A stretch of 24,188 nt of DNA from JAKFWF01 sp031374115 (GCA_031374115.1 JANMNO010000186.1:1-24188), one strand, 5' to 3'; positions 8,454 through 16,743 are shown, counted from the first letter of the stretch. The notes: generated by a model from the sequence alone, not told the origin. Made by a program: numbers and translations.

Positions 8454-9311
8454 ATGCTGCGGCGTGGCTTACTCGTTGGTGGCGCGGTGATGGCTATGGT
8501 TCTTTGGGCCTCAGCCAGCGTGCACGCCGAGACCAAGTCCCGCCGTATTGTCTCGCTCAATCTTTGTACCGATCAGATCTTGCTGGAATTGGTGCCGCGC
8601 AATCGCATTGCGGCGTTGAGTTGGCTTGCCGGCGACGGCAACGTCTCGGCGGTCGCGGGCGAGGTAAAGGGCATCAAACTAATCGCGGGCGGTGCCGAGG
8701 AGGTTCTCGCACTCGATCCCGATCTGGTGCTCGCCAGTCCTTACGCGGCAACCCCGACAGTCGAACTGCTGAAGCGGCTCGGACGGCGGGTGGAGATGGT
8801 GCCGTTCGCCACCGACTTCGCAATGATCCGCTCAACTGTGCGGCAGGTTGCAGCGGCGGTCGGTGAGATAGTGCGCGGGGAAGACGTGATCGCCCGCTTC
8901 GATCGCGCGCTCGAAGCTGCACAGTCAAAGGCAGCGCAGCATCCGGAGGCGCTCGTCTATCAGGTCAATGGGCTCGTCTCCGGCACCGGCAGCCTCGCCG
9001 ATGCGGCGCTGAAAGCTGCCGGCCTCGCAAACCATATCGAACGCCGCGCCAATGCGACGGGCACACGCCTGGCCCTTGAAAGCATCGTCGTCATGCCGCC
9101 CGATCTCGTGGTGTTGGCGCAAGGCATGCACACCTATCGTACTGTAGTATCCGATAACTTGCGGCACCCGGCGCTTGCTCGCATCATGGCGAAAACCGCT
9201 GGCATGGAATTGCCGATGCCGCTGTGGCTGTGCGGCAGCCCGCGGATTTCGGATGCCGTCGGCATGCTGGCTGCAGCCCGCGATCGGTTACCGGCATCGA
9301 AGGTTCCATGA
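8454..9311 (+). CDS. btuF: Periplasmic cobalamin-binding protein (BtuF-type)
   Basis: 285 residues from ATG 8454, two bases after the btuB stop; AAGAAGGA just upstream is the ribosome binding site, so the in-frame TTG at 8448 is less likely. The signal peptide (residues 1-26) ends at VHA. The mature part starts RRIVSLNLCTDQILLELV, the first lobe of class III (TroA/BtuF-like) binding proteins, followed by VLALDPDLVLASPY and the long linking helix ATDFAMIRSTVRQVAAAVGEI. It should deliver cobalamin from BtuB to the BtuCD importer. Relatives bind iron-siderophores, but the riboswitch-led operon favours B12. Its stop overlaps the start of the permease gene (ATGA). Confidence 0.88.
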   Translation: MLRRGLLVGGAVMAMVLWASASVHAETKSRRIVSLNLCTDQILLELVPRNRIAALSWLAGDGNVSAVAGEVKGIKLIAGGAEEVLALDPDLVLASPYAATPTVELLKRLGRRVEMVPFATDFAMIRSTVRQVAAAVGEIVRGEDVIARFDRALEAAQSKAAQHPEALVYQVNGLVSGTGSLADAALKAAGLANHIERRANATGTRLALESIVVMPPDLVVLAQGMHTYRTVVSDNLRHPALARIMAKTAGMELPMPLWLCGSPRISDAVGMLAAARDRLPASKVP

Positions 9312-10279
9312 CAGAAACGTATCGCGCGGAAGTCTGGCTCGTCTGCGCGCTGGCGTTCAGCTTCGTAGCGTCCCTGATGATTGGACCAGCCGGGCTCGGT
9401 TTCCCAGGTGGAGCACAAGCGGCGTGGCTGATCTTCTTCGAAATTCGCTTGCCACGCGCAATCCTCGGCGGACTGATCGGCGCCGCACTAGGGCTTTGTG
9501 GCGCGGCACTACAAGGCTATCTGCGAAATCCTTTGGCTGAGCCGGGACTGCTTGGCGTGACCGGCGGCGCTTCGCTCGGCGCGGTGGTGGCGATCCACTC
9601 CGGCGCGTCGGCGGCCTTCGCGTTAGCCCTGCCGATCGGAGGCCTGATCGGTGCGGCAATGGCGACGGCAGCCGTAATGGTTCTCGCCGGATCGCGTAGC
9701 GGCCCGGTTACGCTGATCCTCGCCGGCGTGGCGATATCAAGCCTTGCCGGTGCGCTGACGACCCTCGCTCTTAATCTGTCACCCAATCCTTTCGCGGCTG
9801 TCGAGATGGTATTCTGGATGCTCGGATCGCTGAACGATCGCAGCCTGGTGCACGTTTGGATCGCAGCACCGTTGATAATCGGCGGCGGTGCGATCCTGCT
9901 AACTCTTCGCCGCGACCTTGACGCGCTGTCGCTCGGCGATGACGTAGCCGTGAACCTCGGACTTGATCTCACTCGCCTGCGCACGAAGCTCGTCGCGGGA
10001 ACAGCGCTGGCGATTGGAGCAGCAACATCGGTCGCTGGCGGGATAGGTTTCGTTGGTCTCGTCGTGCCGCATTTGCTTCGACGATTTGCCGCGAACGAAC
10101 CTGGCCGGCTCCTTGTCATGAGCGCGCTTGGCGGCGCGTGCCTCGTCCTCGTGGCCGACATTGTGTTGCGCATACTCTCGCCTGTCGGCGATTTGAAACT
10201 TGGTGTACTGACAGCGCTTATTGGTGCGCCGTTTTTCCTATGGCTCGTCATCAAAACGCGTCAGGAGATCGGGCCTTGA
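9308..10279 (+). CDS. btuC: Cobalamin ABC importer permease (FecCD family, BtuC-type)
   Basis: 323 residues from ATG 9308, which overlaps the btuF stop by four bases (ATGA), suggesting translational coupling. The frame opens earlier, but the first helix (VCALAFSFVASLMIGPAGL) begins soon after this start. Hallmarks of FecCD/BtuC permeases are present: RLPRAILGGLIGAALGLCGA, then LRNPLAEPGLLGVTGGASLG, then FWMLGSLNDRS, and near the end GIGFVGLVVPHLLRRF, the cytoplasmic coupling segment that contacts the ATPase. The length is close to E. coli BtuC (326). About ten membrane helices are expected, and the protein would work as a dimer with two BtuD subunits. Confidence 0.92.
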   Translation: MTETYRAEVWLVCALAFSFVASLMIGPAGLGFPGGAQAAWLIFFEIRLPRAILGGLIGAALGLCGAALQGYLRNPLAEPGLLGVTGGASLGAVVAIHSGASAAFALALPIGGLIGAAMATAAVMVLAGSRSGPVTLILAGVAISSLAGALTTLALNLSPNPFAAVEMVFWMLGSLNDRSLVHVWIAAPLIIGGGAILLTLRRDLDALSLGDDVAVNLGLDLTRLRTKLVAGTALAIGAATSVAGGIGFVGLVVPHLLRRFAANEPGRLLVMSALGGACLVLVADIVLRILSPVGDLKLGVLTALIGAPFFLWLVIKTRQEIGP

Positions 10280-11034
10280 CCTTGCGCACAATCGAACTTC
10301 GTGTGGCACTTGGCAGTCGCATCGCCGTCACCGGGGTGACACTCGATTTGCGCGCGGGCGAGTTGACCGCAATCATCGGGCCAAATGGCGCTGGCAAGTC
10401 GACGCTGTTGCGCGCGCTCGCCGGATTGCTCCAACCGTCGCGCGGACAAGTGCTTTTTGACGACATCAGCCTCGACAAATGGGACCGGCAACTTTTGGCT
10501 CGGCGTGTTGGCTATCTGCCGCAGCAGCGCATCGTGCATTGGCCGCTGACGGTCGAGCGCACGGTCGGTCTGGGGCGGATGCCGCATTCGACCTCTATTG
10601 AAGCCAATGCAATTGCTGTTGAGCGTGCCATGACTGACATGGATGTTATTCAGTTCCGTGACCGGCCAGTGACAGATCTATCTGGTGGCGAGTTGGCGCG
10701 CGTCCTGTTGGCACGGGTACTTGCCCAGGATACTGCGATCTTGCTCGCCGACGAACCAGCGGCAGGCCTTGATCCAGCACATCAGTTGGCGCTGCTCGAT
10801 CGGTTCGCGAAACTCACACAAACGGGGCGTACCGTCGCTGTCGCGATGCACGATCTTTCACTGGCTGCACGATACTGTCATCGCATCATCTTACTGAAGG
10901 ACGCTCACGTACTCGCTGATGGCGCTCCCGATGCAGTCCTGACGGTGCCACTGCTGAAATCTGCGTTCGGAATTGAGGCCCGCATTGCCACAATCGACCG
11001 ATTGCCAGTCGTACTGCCGATCAGCCTGTGCTAA
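10276..11034 (+). CDS. btuD: Cobalamin ABC importer ATPase (BtuD-type)
   Basis: 252 residues from TTG 10276, chosen because AGGAGA (10263-10268) lies seven bases before it and it overlaps the permease stop (TTGA); ATG 10240 is an in-frame alternative. Walker A is GPNGAGKST (about residues 35-43), the Q-loop is in YLPQQR, the signature is LSGGE, Walker B is ILLADEP, and the H-loop is MHD. These are all residues needed for ATP hydrolysis. The AAGLDPAHQLALLDRF segment after Walker B is normal for vitamin/siderophore importers. Last gene of the riboswitch-led operon; the patatin gene starts 29 bases later and could be read through. Confidence 0.92.
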   Translation: MTLRTIELRVALGSRIAVTGVTLDLRAGELTAIIGPNGAGKSTLLRALAGLLQPSRGQVLFDDISLDKWDRQLLARRVGYLPQQRIVHWPLTVERTVGLGRMPHSTSIEANAIAVERAMTDMDVIQFRDRPVTDLSGGELARVLLARVLAQDTAILLADEPAAGLDPAHQLALLDRFAKLTQTGRTVAVAMHDLSLAARYCHRIILLKDAHVLADGAPDAVLTVPLLKSAFGIEARIATIDRLPVVLPISLC

Positions 11035-11063
11035 TGGTTAACGCTCCCATAACATAGACGGAA

Positions 11064-12113
11064 GTGAGCTTGCGCGTGCTGAAACGTAAACCTATGCGCC
11101 TGAACCTTGCCTTGCAGGGTGGCGGCGCGCACGGCGCCTTCACCTGGGGTGTGCTCGACCAGTTGCTCGAGGATGACATGCTGGACATCGGTTGGATCAG
11201 TGGCACGAGTGCGGGTGCTGTCAATGCGGTTGCACTGGCCTCGGGATATGCAAAAGGTGGCCGCGCCGAGGCGCGCGCAACCTTGAAGGCGGTGTGGCAG
11301 GCGATTGAGAAATCACAGCCGCCGGACCTGACTGCGATGAACCCATTCATGTCCAGTGCCGTCGCCTCTATGGCGAGCCGGATGTCGCCATATCAATTCA
11401 ATCCGATGGGTTTCGACCCGTTGCGCACCTTGCTCACCGACCACATCGACTTCGAGTTCCTGCGCACTAGTTCGACGATAGAACTTCTAATCGCCGCAAC
11501 CGACGTCGCGACGGGTCGCGCCAGGTTGTTCCGCCGGCATGAGATGAGCGTGGAGGCGGTGCTGGCTTCGGCTTGCCTGCCGACAGTCCATCACGCCGTC
11601 GAGATCGATGGTCACGCCTACTGGGACGGCGGCTTCTCGGCCAACCCGGACATCGTGACACTCGCGACCGAGAGCCCCGTGGAGGACACAATGATCGTCG
11701 TGCTCAATCACGCGGTGCGGCCCGGGATACCGAAGACCGCGCCTGAAATCGCAGCTCACATGAGTGAGATGACGTTCAATCAACCGTTCCTGCATGACAT
11801 CGAATTGATTGCCACAGCGCGAGGCACCCGGCTCGGTTGGTTCACAGATCCCGGCGGAACAATCGCGCGGCTGCGGCGGCACAGATTTCACGTTATCGAA
11901 ACTGGCCGTCATACCTCGAACTTGGCAACGGCAACCAAAATGAGCGCCGACGCCGAGCTGCTGTCGTATCTATTTGGAGCAGGCCGCACCGAAGCAGTAA
12001 AATGGCTTGGTCGTCACCTAAACCAAATCGGCAAGACGGATACGGCTGAGCTCGATGTCAGATATCTTGGACAAGCAAGACCCGTCGCACCGGCTGACTT
12101 GTCAACTGGCTAA
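11064..12113 (+). CDS. Patatin-like phospholipase family protein
   Basis: About 349 residues from GTG 11064; ATG 11094 is an equally good start because the conserved N-terminus (RLNLALQGGGAHGAFTWGVL) begins right after it. GGGAHGAF is the oxyanion-hole loop, GTSAG holds the nucleophile serine (Ser 49 from the first start), and WDGGFSANP supplies the catalytic aspartate of the Ser-Asp dyad. It is a predicted lipid acyl hydrolase of the cytoplasm or inner membrane face; the substrate is unknown. No signal peptide is seen. It follows the btu operon by 29 bases but has no known functional tie to it, and converges on trmO. Confidence 0.88.
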   Translation: MSLRVLKRKPMRLNLALQGGGAHGAFTWGVLDQLLEDDMLDIGWISGTSAGAVNAVALASGYAKGGRAEARATLKAVWQAIEKSQPPDLTAMNPFMSSAVASMASRMSPYQFNPMGFDPLRTLLTDHIDFEFLRTSSTIELLIAATDVATGRARLFRRHEMSVEAVLASACLPTVHHAVEIDGHAYWDGGFSANPDIVTLATESPVEDTMIVVLNHAVRPGIPKTAPEIAAHMSEMTFNQPFLHDIELIATARGTRLGWFTDPGGTIARLRRHRFHVIETGRHTSNLATATKMSADAELLSYLFGAGRTEAVKWLGRHLNQIGKTDTAELDVRYLGQARPVAPADLSTG

Positions 12114-12114
12114 C

Positions 12115-12609
12115 TCATTCCGGCCGGCGCGCATCGGGGATGCTATCGGTCGTCGCGTAGTAAGGCTTGATGTCTATCAGCGGCGTGCCATCGCGACAGT
12201 CGATGTAGCGGATCGTCAAACGCGGTCCGTCCACCTTCACAAGCTCGACGACCGAGAGTGCAATCGGGTTTGGTCGCACGGGCGAGCGCAGGGCAAACGT
12301 GCCTCGCGGTTTGCCCAGATGACCTGGTACCTGCTGGATCAGATCGCGGCGGGCTTCGTCCATCCAATAGAGCACGATCAGATGCGAGCATCGCTCGATA
12401 TCGAGAAGGCCGCCGGCAAAGCGTGGATCGAGTTCGATCGTCGCCTCGGCGGCGCTCTTGCGACCGTTCTTCGGGCAATCGGCACGGGTCGCGAATTTGG
12501 TTCGAATGCGGCCAATGAAGAAGACCTCCGCGTCGGCCCATGCTGGGAGATCGATTGCGACCTCACCCGGGCGGGGCGCAATGGCATCAGTTGGTTTCTG
12601 TGTTTCCAT
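12115..12609 (-). CDS. trmO: tRNA m6t6A37 methyltransferase TrmO (TsaA/YaeB family)
   Basis: 164 residues from ATG 12609; the frame is open to 12645, but the family's start lies near EVFFIGRIRTKF. Family hallmarks are visible: IGRIRTKF at the front, CSHLIVLYWMD in the middle, GTFALRSPVRPNPIALS (the SAM-binding region of this beta-barrel methyltransferase), and the ending DCRDGTPLIDIKPYY. TrmO methylates N6-threonylcarbamoyladenosine 37 in tRNA-Thr, which fine-tunes codon reading. The length matches the short form lacking the C-terminal domain seen in E. coli (235 residues). It is convergent with the patatin gene; the stop codons are one base apart. Confidence 0.9.
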   Translation of the reverse strand: METQKPTDAIAPRPGEVAIDLPAWADAEVFFIGRIRTKFATRADCPKNGRKSAAEATIELDPRFAGGLLDIERCSHLIVLYWMDEARRDLIQQVPGHLGKPRGTFALRSPVRPNPIALSVVELVKVDGPRLTIRYIDCRDGTPLIDIKPYYATTDSIPDARRPE

Positions 12610-12727
12610 GACCGGACAGTACCCACGAATTGACCACGACACCAAACTTTGGCTTCAAGTTCGCGCCTTTTGTGGTTGTCTGGCGGCGGCGGTGACTTAG
12701 CCCGCTGCAACCGAAAGCACTGCCGCA

Positions 12728-13213
12728 ATGATCACGCCGACCTTCCCTGAAAAACAGAAGATGCCGCTGCCAGCCTTTCTCCTCGCAGGGGCCGCTGCGT
12801 TTCCGCTGACGACGCTCGCCAGTATGATCTGGATGGGGATCAAGGTGCCGGGCATCGACAACGAATATACACTGATGATCTACTCGGCCATCGTGCTGAC
12901 CTTCATGAGCGCCGTGCATTGGGGGCTGGCGATGCTGGTGACGGGATTGGGTGAAGCGGGCAAATGGGGCCATCTCACCGAATGGCGCCGCTACGGCGCG
13001 AGCTTCATTCCAGCGTTGTTTGCTTGGATCGCGTTGCTCGTGCCGATGAAAGCGGGTGCATGGTTGATGATCGCAGCGTACGCCGGAATGACCGTCTATG
13101 ATTTGCGTTGTGCAAAAGCCGGTGAAGCGCCGTCGTGGTTCATGGCACTGCGCCTGCCCGTATCGCTAGCGGCCGCAGTATCGCTGCTGTTCGGCATCTT
13201 GCTTTCAAGCTGA
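12728..13213 (+). CDS. DUF3429 family membrane protein
   Basis: 161 residues from ATG 12728. Four to five hydrophobic segments are visible. The pattern FLLAGAAAFPLTTLA, then YSAIVLTFMSAVHWGLAM, then FIPALFAWIALLV, then YDLRCAKAGEAPSWFMALRLPVSLA matches the DUF3429 (TMEM69-like) layout, including the conserved 'L-S-x-x-H-W-G' signature in the second segment and the P-W-[YF]-x-x-L-R near the end. It is an inner-membrane protein of unknown function. It diverges from trmO (118 bases between starts) and converges on the DapA-family gene. No signal peptide beyond the first helix. Confidence 0.8.
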   Translation: MITPTFPEKQKMPLPAFLLAGAAAFPLTTLASMIWMGIKVPGIDNEYTLMIYSAIVLTFMSAVHWGLAMLVTGLGEAGKWGHLTEWRRYGASFIPALFAWIALLVPMKAGAWLMIAAYAGMTVYDLRCAKAGEAPSWFMALRLPVSLAAAVSLLFGILLSS

Positions 13214-13221
13214 GCGCAGAC

Positions 13222-14130
13222 TCATTCGAGTGGTGTCGTCATCGCCTTGTCGAAAGACGCACTAAGTTTTGCTGTTGCGGCAGCATCGAGATCGACCATC
13301 GGCGGGCGCATGCGGGCCCAGTTCGGATCGCCCTTTTGATGAGCGATCAACGCCTTGATCCCCGGCAGAACCGGATGCGCGATGATCGCCTCCACGACCG
13401 GCCGAATGCGGGCATCCTCGCGCCCGTGCTTGGCGGCACCGATTAAGATCTCAGGCGCAATGTTGGCGACGCCGCAGATGGATCCCGAACCGCCCATCCG
13501 CACCGACTTAGCCAAGTCGCGTTCGTCTCCGACGAGAATCATCAAATCGGAGTGCTCGTTCAAGAGAGCCTGGGTATTCGACCAGGTAGCTGCGCTATCC
13601 TTCACGCCGACGATAACGCCGGGAAATGCGCGCTTCAGTCGCGCGATCAGATCAATCGATAGCGGCATGCCGGTCACACTCGGCAGATGGTAGGCGAACA
13701 TATCCCGTGCACCGCCGCCGAGCCGGTCGAACAACAGGCCGAACCAGGCGAATATGGCGTCATCACTCACGCCGCGGAAATAGAACGGTGGCGTCAACAG
13801 CATTCCGCGAACGCCAGCATCGAGCGCGAGCTTCGCCTGATCGGCAGCGTCCTCGATCGATGAGGCGACGATGGTTGAAAGCAACTGCGTGCGCGGTGCG
13901 ATGCCAGCCTTGATCATCGCGTCCATCACGGCGACCCGCGCCGACAAGCCAACCGAAGCGCCTTCGCCGGTAGTACCGAATAATGTGATGCTATCGCAAC
14001 CACGTGCGAGGCGGTCCTTCGCGTGCGCAACGAGACGCGGGACATCGACATTGCCTCCCGCATCGAAGGGAGTTGAGATCGCGCAGCTCAATCCAAAACG
14101 GCTCGTTATCGTCACGTCGGATGCCTCCAT
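13222..14130 (-). CDS. Dihydrodipicolinate synthase (DapA) family lyase/aldolase
   Basis: 302 residues from ATG 14130 (the frame also allows 14157; neither has a clear ribosome binding site). The family's TIM-barrel signatures are present: FGTTGEGAS (substrate carboxylate-binding loop), FAYHLPSVTG with the catalytic tyrosine, and VGVKDSAATW with the Schiff-base lysine. Members split or join pyruvate with aldehydes: DapA itself, N-acetylneuraminate lyase, or 2-keto-3-deoxy-sugar-acid aldolases. The Tyr is followed by HLPS where DapA proper usually has Asn, so a sugar-acid or related aldolase is more likely than lysine synthesis. The divergent aldo/keto reductase next door fits that idea. Substrate not determined. 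Confidence 0.86.
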   Translation of the reverse strand: MEASDVTITSRFGLSCAISTPFDAGGNVDVPRLVAHAKDRLARGCDSITLFGTTGEGASVGLSARVAVMDAMIKAGIAPRTQLLSTIVASSIEDAADQAKLALDAGVRGMLLTPPFYFRGVSDDAIFAWFGLLFDRLGGGARDMFAYHLPSVTGMPLSIDLIARLKRAFPGVIVGVKDSAATWSNTQALLNEHSDLMILVGDERDLAKSVRMGGSGSICGVANIAPEILIGAAKHGREDARIRPVVEAIIAHPVLPGIKALIAHQKGDPNWARMRPPMVDLDAAATAKLSASFDKAMTTPLE

Positions 14131-14213
14131 GTTTTGCGACGACCCTGGGATTGCCATCGCGCTCGTGTCAACATTAACATCCGACGCTCAGCCATACCGC
14201 GGGAGAGGTGCTC

Positions 14214-15233
14214 ATGCCGATCGCAAAACGCAAACTTGGGCGTACTGGTATCGATGTGACGGTGCTTGGCTTCGGTGGCGCACCCCTCGGCGATATCTAC
14301 GAACAACTCGACGATGCGACCGCGATTGCAACCGTTGAAGCTGCGGCGGCAGCCGGCATTACTCACTTCGACGCTGCTCCGATGTACGGCCAAGGCATCG
14401 CCGAGCATCGCATCGGAACGGCGTTGCGGCGTCTTCCGCGGGGCGGCTTCACCGTATCGACGAAGGTCGGGCGGTTGATGGTTCCGGCACCAAACGGGCG
14501 CACAAAGACGACACGCTATGTCGGCGGCTTGTCGTTCGATGTGGTGCACGACTACAGCTACGACGCCGCCATGCGATCGCACGAGCATTCGCTGCTGCGG
14601 TTCGGCCTGCCCAAGGTCGACATTCTGTTGATCCACGACGCGGATGCATGGTCGCACGGGCCCAAGCTTGGAGAACAGCACTATAGGACGGCGATGTCGG
14701 GAGCATACAAAGCACTCGAGAAATTGCGCGGCGAAGGCGTGATAAAGGGCATCGGTATCGGCACCAACGATCCGGCGTTCGCGGCGCGCTTCCTGCAAGA
14801 CGGCGACTTCGACTGTATGCTCCTGGCGGGTCGCTATTCGCTGTTGGAGCAACCGGCACTCGCGGAGGTTTTGCCACTCGCAGAGAAGAAAAATGTGGGT
14901 GTGCTGCTGGGAGGCGTTTTCAACTCCGGCATTCTCGCAACCGGCCCGGTCGCCGGCGCCAAGTATAATTATGTGGCAGCGCCACCTGCGATTCTGGAAA
15001 AGGCCCGCGCGATCGCCCGGGTCGCGGCTGCTCACGGCGTGTCGCTGCCGGGAGCCGCGTTGCACTTTTGTTTGGCTGGACCAGCAGTGGCGTCGCTCGT
15101 GCTGGGCGCGGTCACACCGGCTGAAGTGCACAGCAACGTCGCCGCGTTATCGCAGAAAGTGCCGGCGCAGCTCTGGGCCGATCTCAAGTCCGAGGGCCTG
15201 CTCGAAAGAGACGCGCCAACGCCAGTCAACTAG
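14214..15233 (+). CDS. Aldo/keto reductase (D-threo-aldose 1-dehydrogenase-like)
   Basis: 339 residues from ATG 14214, with a strong GGGAGAGG ribosome binding site ending five bases before. Catalytic residues of the AKR barrel are visible: FDAAPMYG (Asp and Tyr), STKVG (Lys) and LLIHDADAW (the His position). FGGAPLGDIYEQ near the start, together with the long insertion around the NGRTKTTRYVGG region and VHDYSYDAAMRS, is typical of the group annotated as D-threo-aldose 1-dehydrogenase or pyridoxal 4-dehydrogenase, which oxidises sugars or pyridoxal with NAD(P). It shares an 83-base divergent control region with the DapA-family gene, suggesting one catabolic pathway. Exact substrate is inference. 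Confidence 0.86.
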   Translation: MPIAKRKLGRTGIDVTVLGFGGAPLGDIYEQLDDATAIATVEAAAAAGITHFDAAPMYGQGIAEHRIGTALRRLPRGGFTVSTKVGRLMVPAPNGRTKTTRYVGGLSFDVVHDYSYDAAMRSHEHSLLRFGLPKVDILLIHDADAWSHGPKLGEQHYRTAMSGAYKALEKLRGEGVIKGIGIGTNDPAFAARFLQDGDFDCMLLAGRYSLLEQPALAEVLPLAEKKNVGVLLGGVFNSGILATGPVAGAKYNYVAAPPAILEKARAIARVAAAHGVSLPGAALHFCLAGPAVASLVLGAVTPAEVHSNVAALSQKVPAQLWADLKSEGLLERDAPTPVN

Positions 15234-15234
15234 G

Positions 15235-15744
15235 CAGGCCCTGTTTCTGGCGCCATTGATATTTCCCGCGATCGTGCTCGGCATCTCTTTGCTGCTGTTC
15301 TACAAACTGATAGGCGGGATGCCGGATTTCCTGGGGCTCGTAATCGCGCATACCATCCTCGGCATGCCGTTCGTGATCCGGTCGGTGAGCGCGAGTTTGC
15401 TGTCGGTCGACCCGGTCCTTGAGGAAGCTAGTCAGAGCCTCCGCGCAGGCCCCTGGCGCACGTTCACACTTATCCTCATGCCACTGATCTGGCCGGGCAT
15501 CCTGTCGGGCTGCATGTTCGCCTTCATCGTCTCGTTCGGTGAGCTCAACACGGCGTTGTTTCTCACCGGACCGGGCGTCACGACGCTGCCGATCGAGATC
15601 TTCAGCTACTTGCAGTTTCAGGGCGGCCAGCTGGTGATCGCCGCCGCCTCGGCCGTGCAGGTCGGCATGATCGTGCTGATCGTGCTGATCGTGGTGCTGG
15701 TCGAGCGCATGGTGGGCCTCGGCCGCGTCATCAGGTCGAGATAG
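15235..15744 (+). pseudogene. ABC transporter permease (PotC-like), N-terminus missing
   Basis: An open frame of about 169 residues without a credible start begins at the base after the aldo/keto reductase stop plus one. It opens in ALFLAPLIFPAIVLGISLLL, which in intact permeases lies roughly 90-100 residues in. It keeps the EAA loop (EEASQSLRAGPWRTFTLILMPLIWPGI region), which contacts the ATPase, and the last helices, ending at TAG 15742-15744. It resembles the second permease of spermidine/putrescine-type importers. No partner ATPase, first permease or binding protein is present. The abrupt join to the previous gene suggests a deletion or insertion boundary. TTG 15253 could give a shorter product, but it would be incomplete. 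Confidence 0.82.
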
Positions 15745-16404
15745 CTGGCGGCGATGGTTATTGACCCTGAGAGGACCGCGGTGTGCTTCCGTTGCGATGC
15801 GAAGCCGTTCAGCGGCGATCGGCGCGTTCGGGACGCTTCGTCGGAACCAGCGAGCCACGTCGAGAATTCGGCCTCGGACCTGAGTAACACAGGGCTGCGC
15901 TCGTAATTGATACTCGAGTCAGCGCTTCGTCACCGTGGACATCGGTGAACCGGTTTGCAATTTTAATCCCGCAATTCTTATCAATAATGCTACCGGCGAG
16001 CTTCGACATCGAATCGGATCGGTGTCGCCAATGGCTGCAGATCAGCGGGGTGCGCTGCGCGACATTGCGGCGGCAGCGGCGCGGCAACAGCAGCACAGGT
16101 GCGGTTCAATCGGTTCCGACGGCATGACAATATGATGATACTCGCATAATGGCAAAATCGAAAACCGTTCGCTCACCTGATTGCCGGCAAGTATCAGCGC
16201 GTGTTCCCACGTAATGCGGCCATCAGCAGGTATCTTACGCATCGGTGGTAGTGATGGCTATTTTGCACTTCGGACATAGCGGAATATTCAGAACAAAAAC
16301 GCAGTCATCAAACTGCGCACCGCACTCGATAGATTACGTACCCCACATTAACGTGGAGTGACGATGGAGCTCAAAGAGAAAGGGGAATAACAAACAAAAA
16401 AAGA
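15745..16404. other. Long region without a supported intact gene
   Basis: About 660 bases between the truncated permease and the next small gene's terminator. Short open frames exist on both strands but show no conserved pattern apart from the HNH-like scrap at 16042-16242. A near-palindrome CCACATTAACGTGG lies at about 16345-16358. The region is lower in GC from about 15900 to 16400 than the flanking genes. I see no promoter, RNA gene or transposase that I can support. Confidence 0.5.
16042..16242 (-). pseudogene. Possible HNH-like nuclease fragment
   Basis: The minus-strand frame starting at ATG 16242 reads RKIPADGRITWEHALILAGN followed by QVSERFSILPLCEYHH, then becomes Cys/Ala-rich and unlike protein (PHLCCCCRAAAAAM). 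The W-E-H-A ... G-x-Q-x-x-E-x-x-x-I-x-P-L-C-x-x-H-H spacing resembles the core of small phage-type HNH proteins, where His and Cys residues hold the metal. Upstream the frame closes within a few codons, so the N-terminal zinc-knuckle cysteines are missing. I infer a decayed fragment; it could also be chance. Confidence 0.3.
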
Positions 16405-16422
16405 GCCCCGCAATTGCGGGGC
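16388..16422 (-). terminator. Rho-independent terminator of the small gene 16453-16653
   Basis: A perfect 18-base palindrome at 16405-16422 (GCCCCGC-AATT-GCGGGGC) is followed, reading on the minus strand, by TCTTTTTTTGTTTGTT (complement of the A-rich run 16388-16403). It lies about 30 bases past the stop of the minus-strand gene ending at 16453, the right place and direction to end its transcript. Confidence 0.85.
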
Positions 16423-16452
16423 AGTATACGCCTAGTCCCTAACTCTTTATTT

Positions 16453-16653
16453 TTATGGTTGCTTCGGTGTAACCGGTGTCGAGGGAACAGTCGGCACCGG
16501 GGTGGTGCGAATTACTTCTATAGGCGTGCGCTCAGGCGTGCTCCTGAACATGAGAACAACGCTCACCAGGAATGCCAGCAGAATGAGGACCGGGACGATT
16601 GCAGAAGCCGCGGTGGTGCGGGCGACAGGGCGACGATTAAGTTCTATTGCCAC
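16453..16653 (-). CDS. Small single-helix membrane protein with Thr/Pro-rich tail
   Basis: 66 residues from a GTG start at 16653, supported by AGGAG (complement of 16661-16665) seven bases upstream. A polar N-terminus (MAIELNRRPVARTTAAS) is followed by one hydrophobic helix (IVPVLILLAFLVSVVLMF, about residues 19-36) and a tail rich in Thr, Pro and Val (TTPVPTVPSTPVTPKQP). This predicts an inner-membrane anchor with an extended, probably periplasmic, tail. I do not recognise a named family. A strong terminator follows, so it is a self-contained transcription unit, which argues for a real gene inside a decayed region. Confidence 0.72.
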   Translation of the reverse strand: MAIELNRRPVARTTAASAIVPVLILLAFLVSVVLMFRSTPERTPIEVIRTTPVPTVPSTPVTPKQP

Positions 16654-16743
16654 GGCAAATCTCCTGTGGGTTATTTAGAACAACCCCACGAGAAGCACTC
16701 TAGTTCCGCAGCGCAGATAAAAGTGTGTACAGCGGTTGTTCAG

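Noticed and set aside
14112..15131. Minus-strand open frame of 339 residues
   Set aside because: It is antisense to the well-supported aldo/keto reductase and rich in Arg, His and Cys without any domain pattern.
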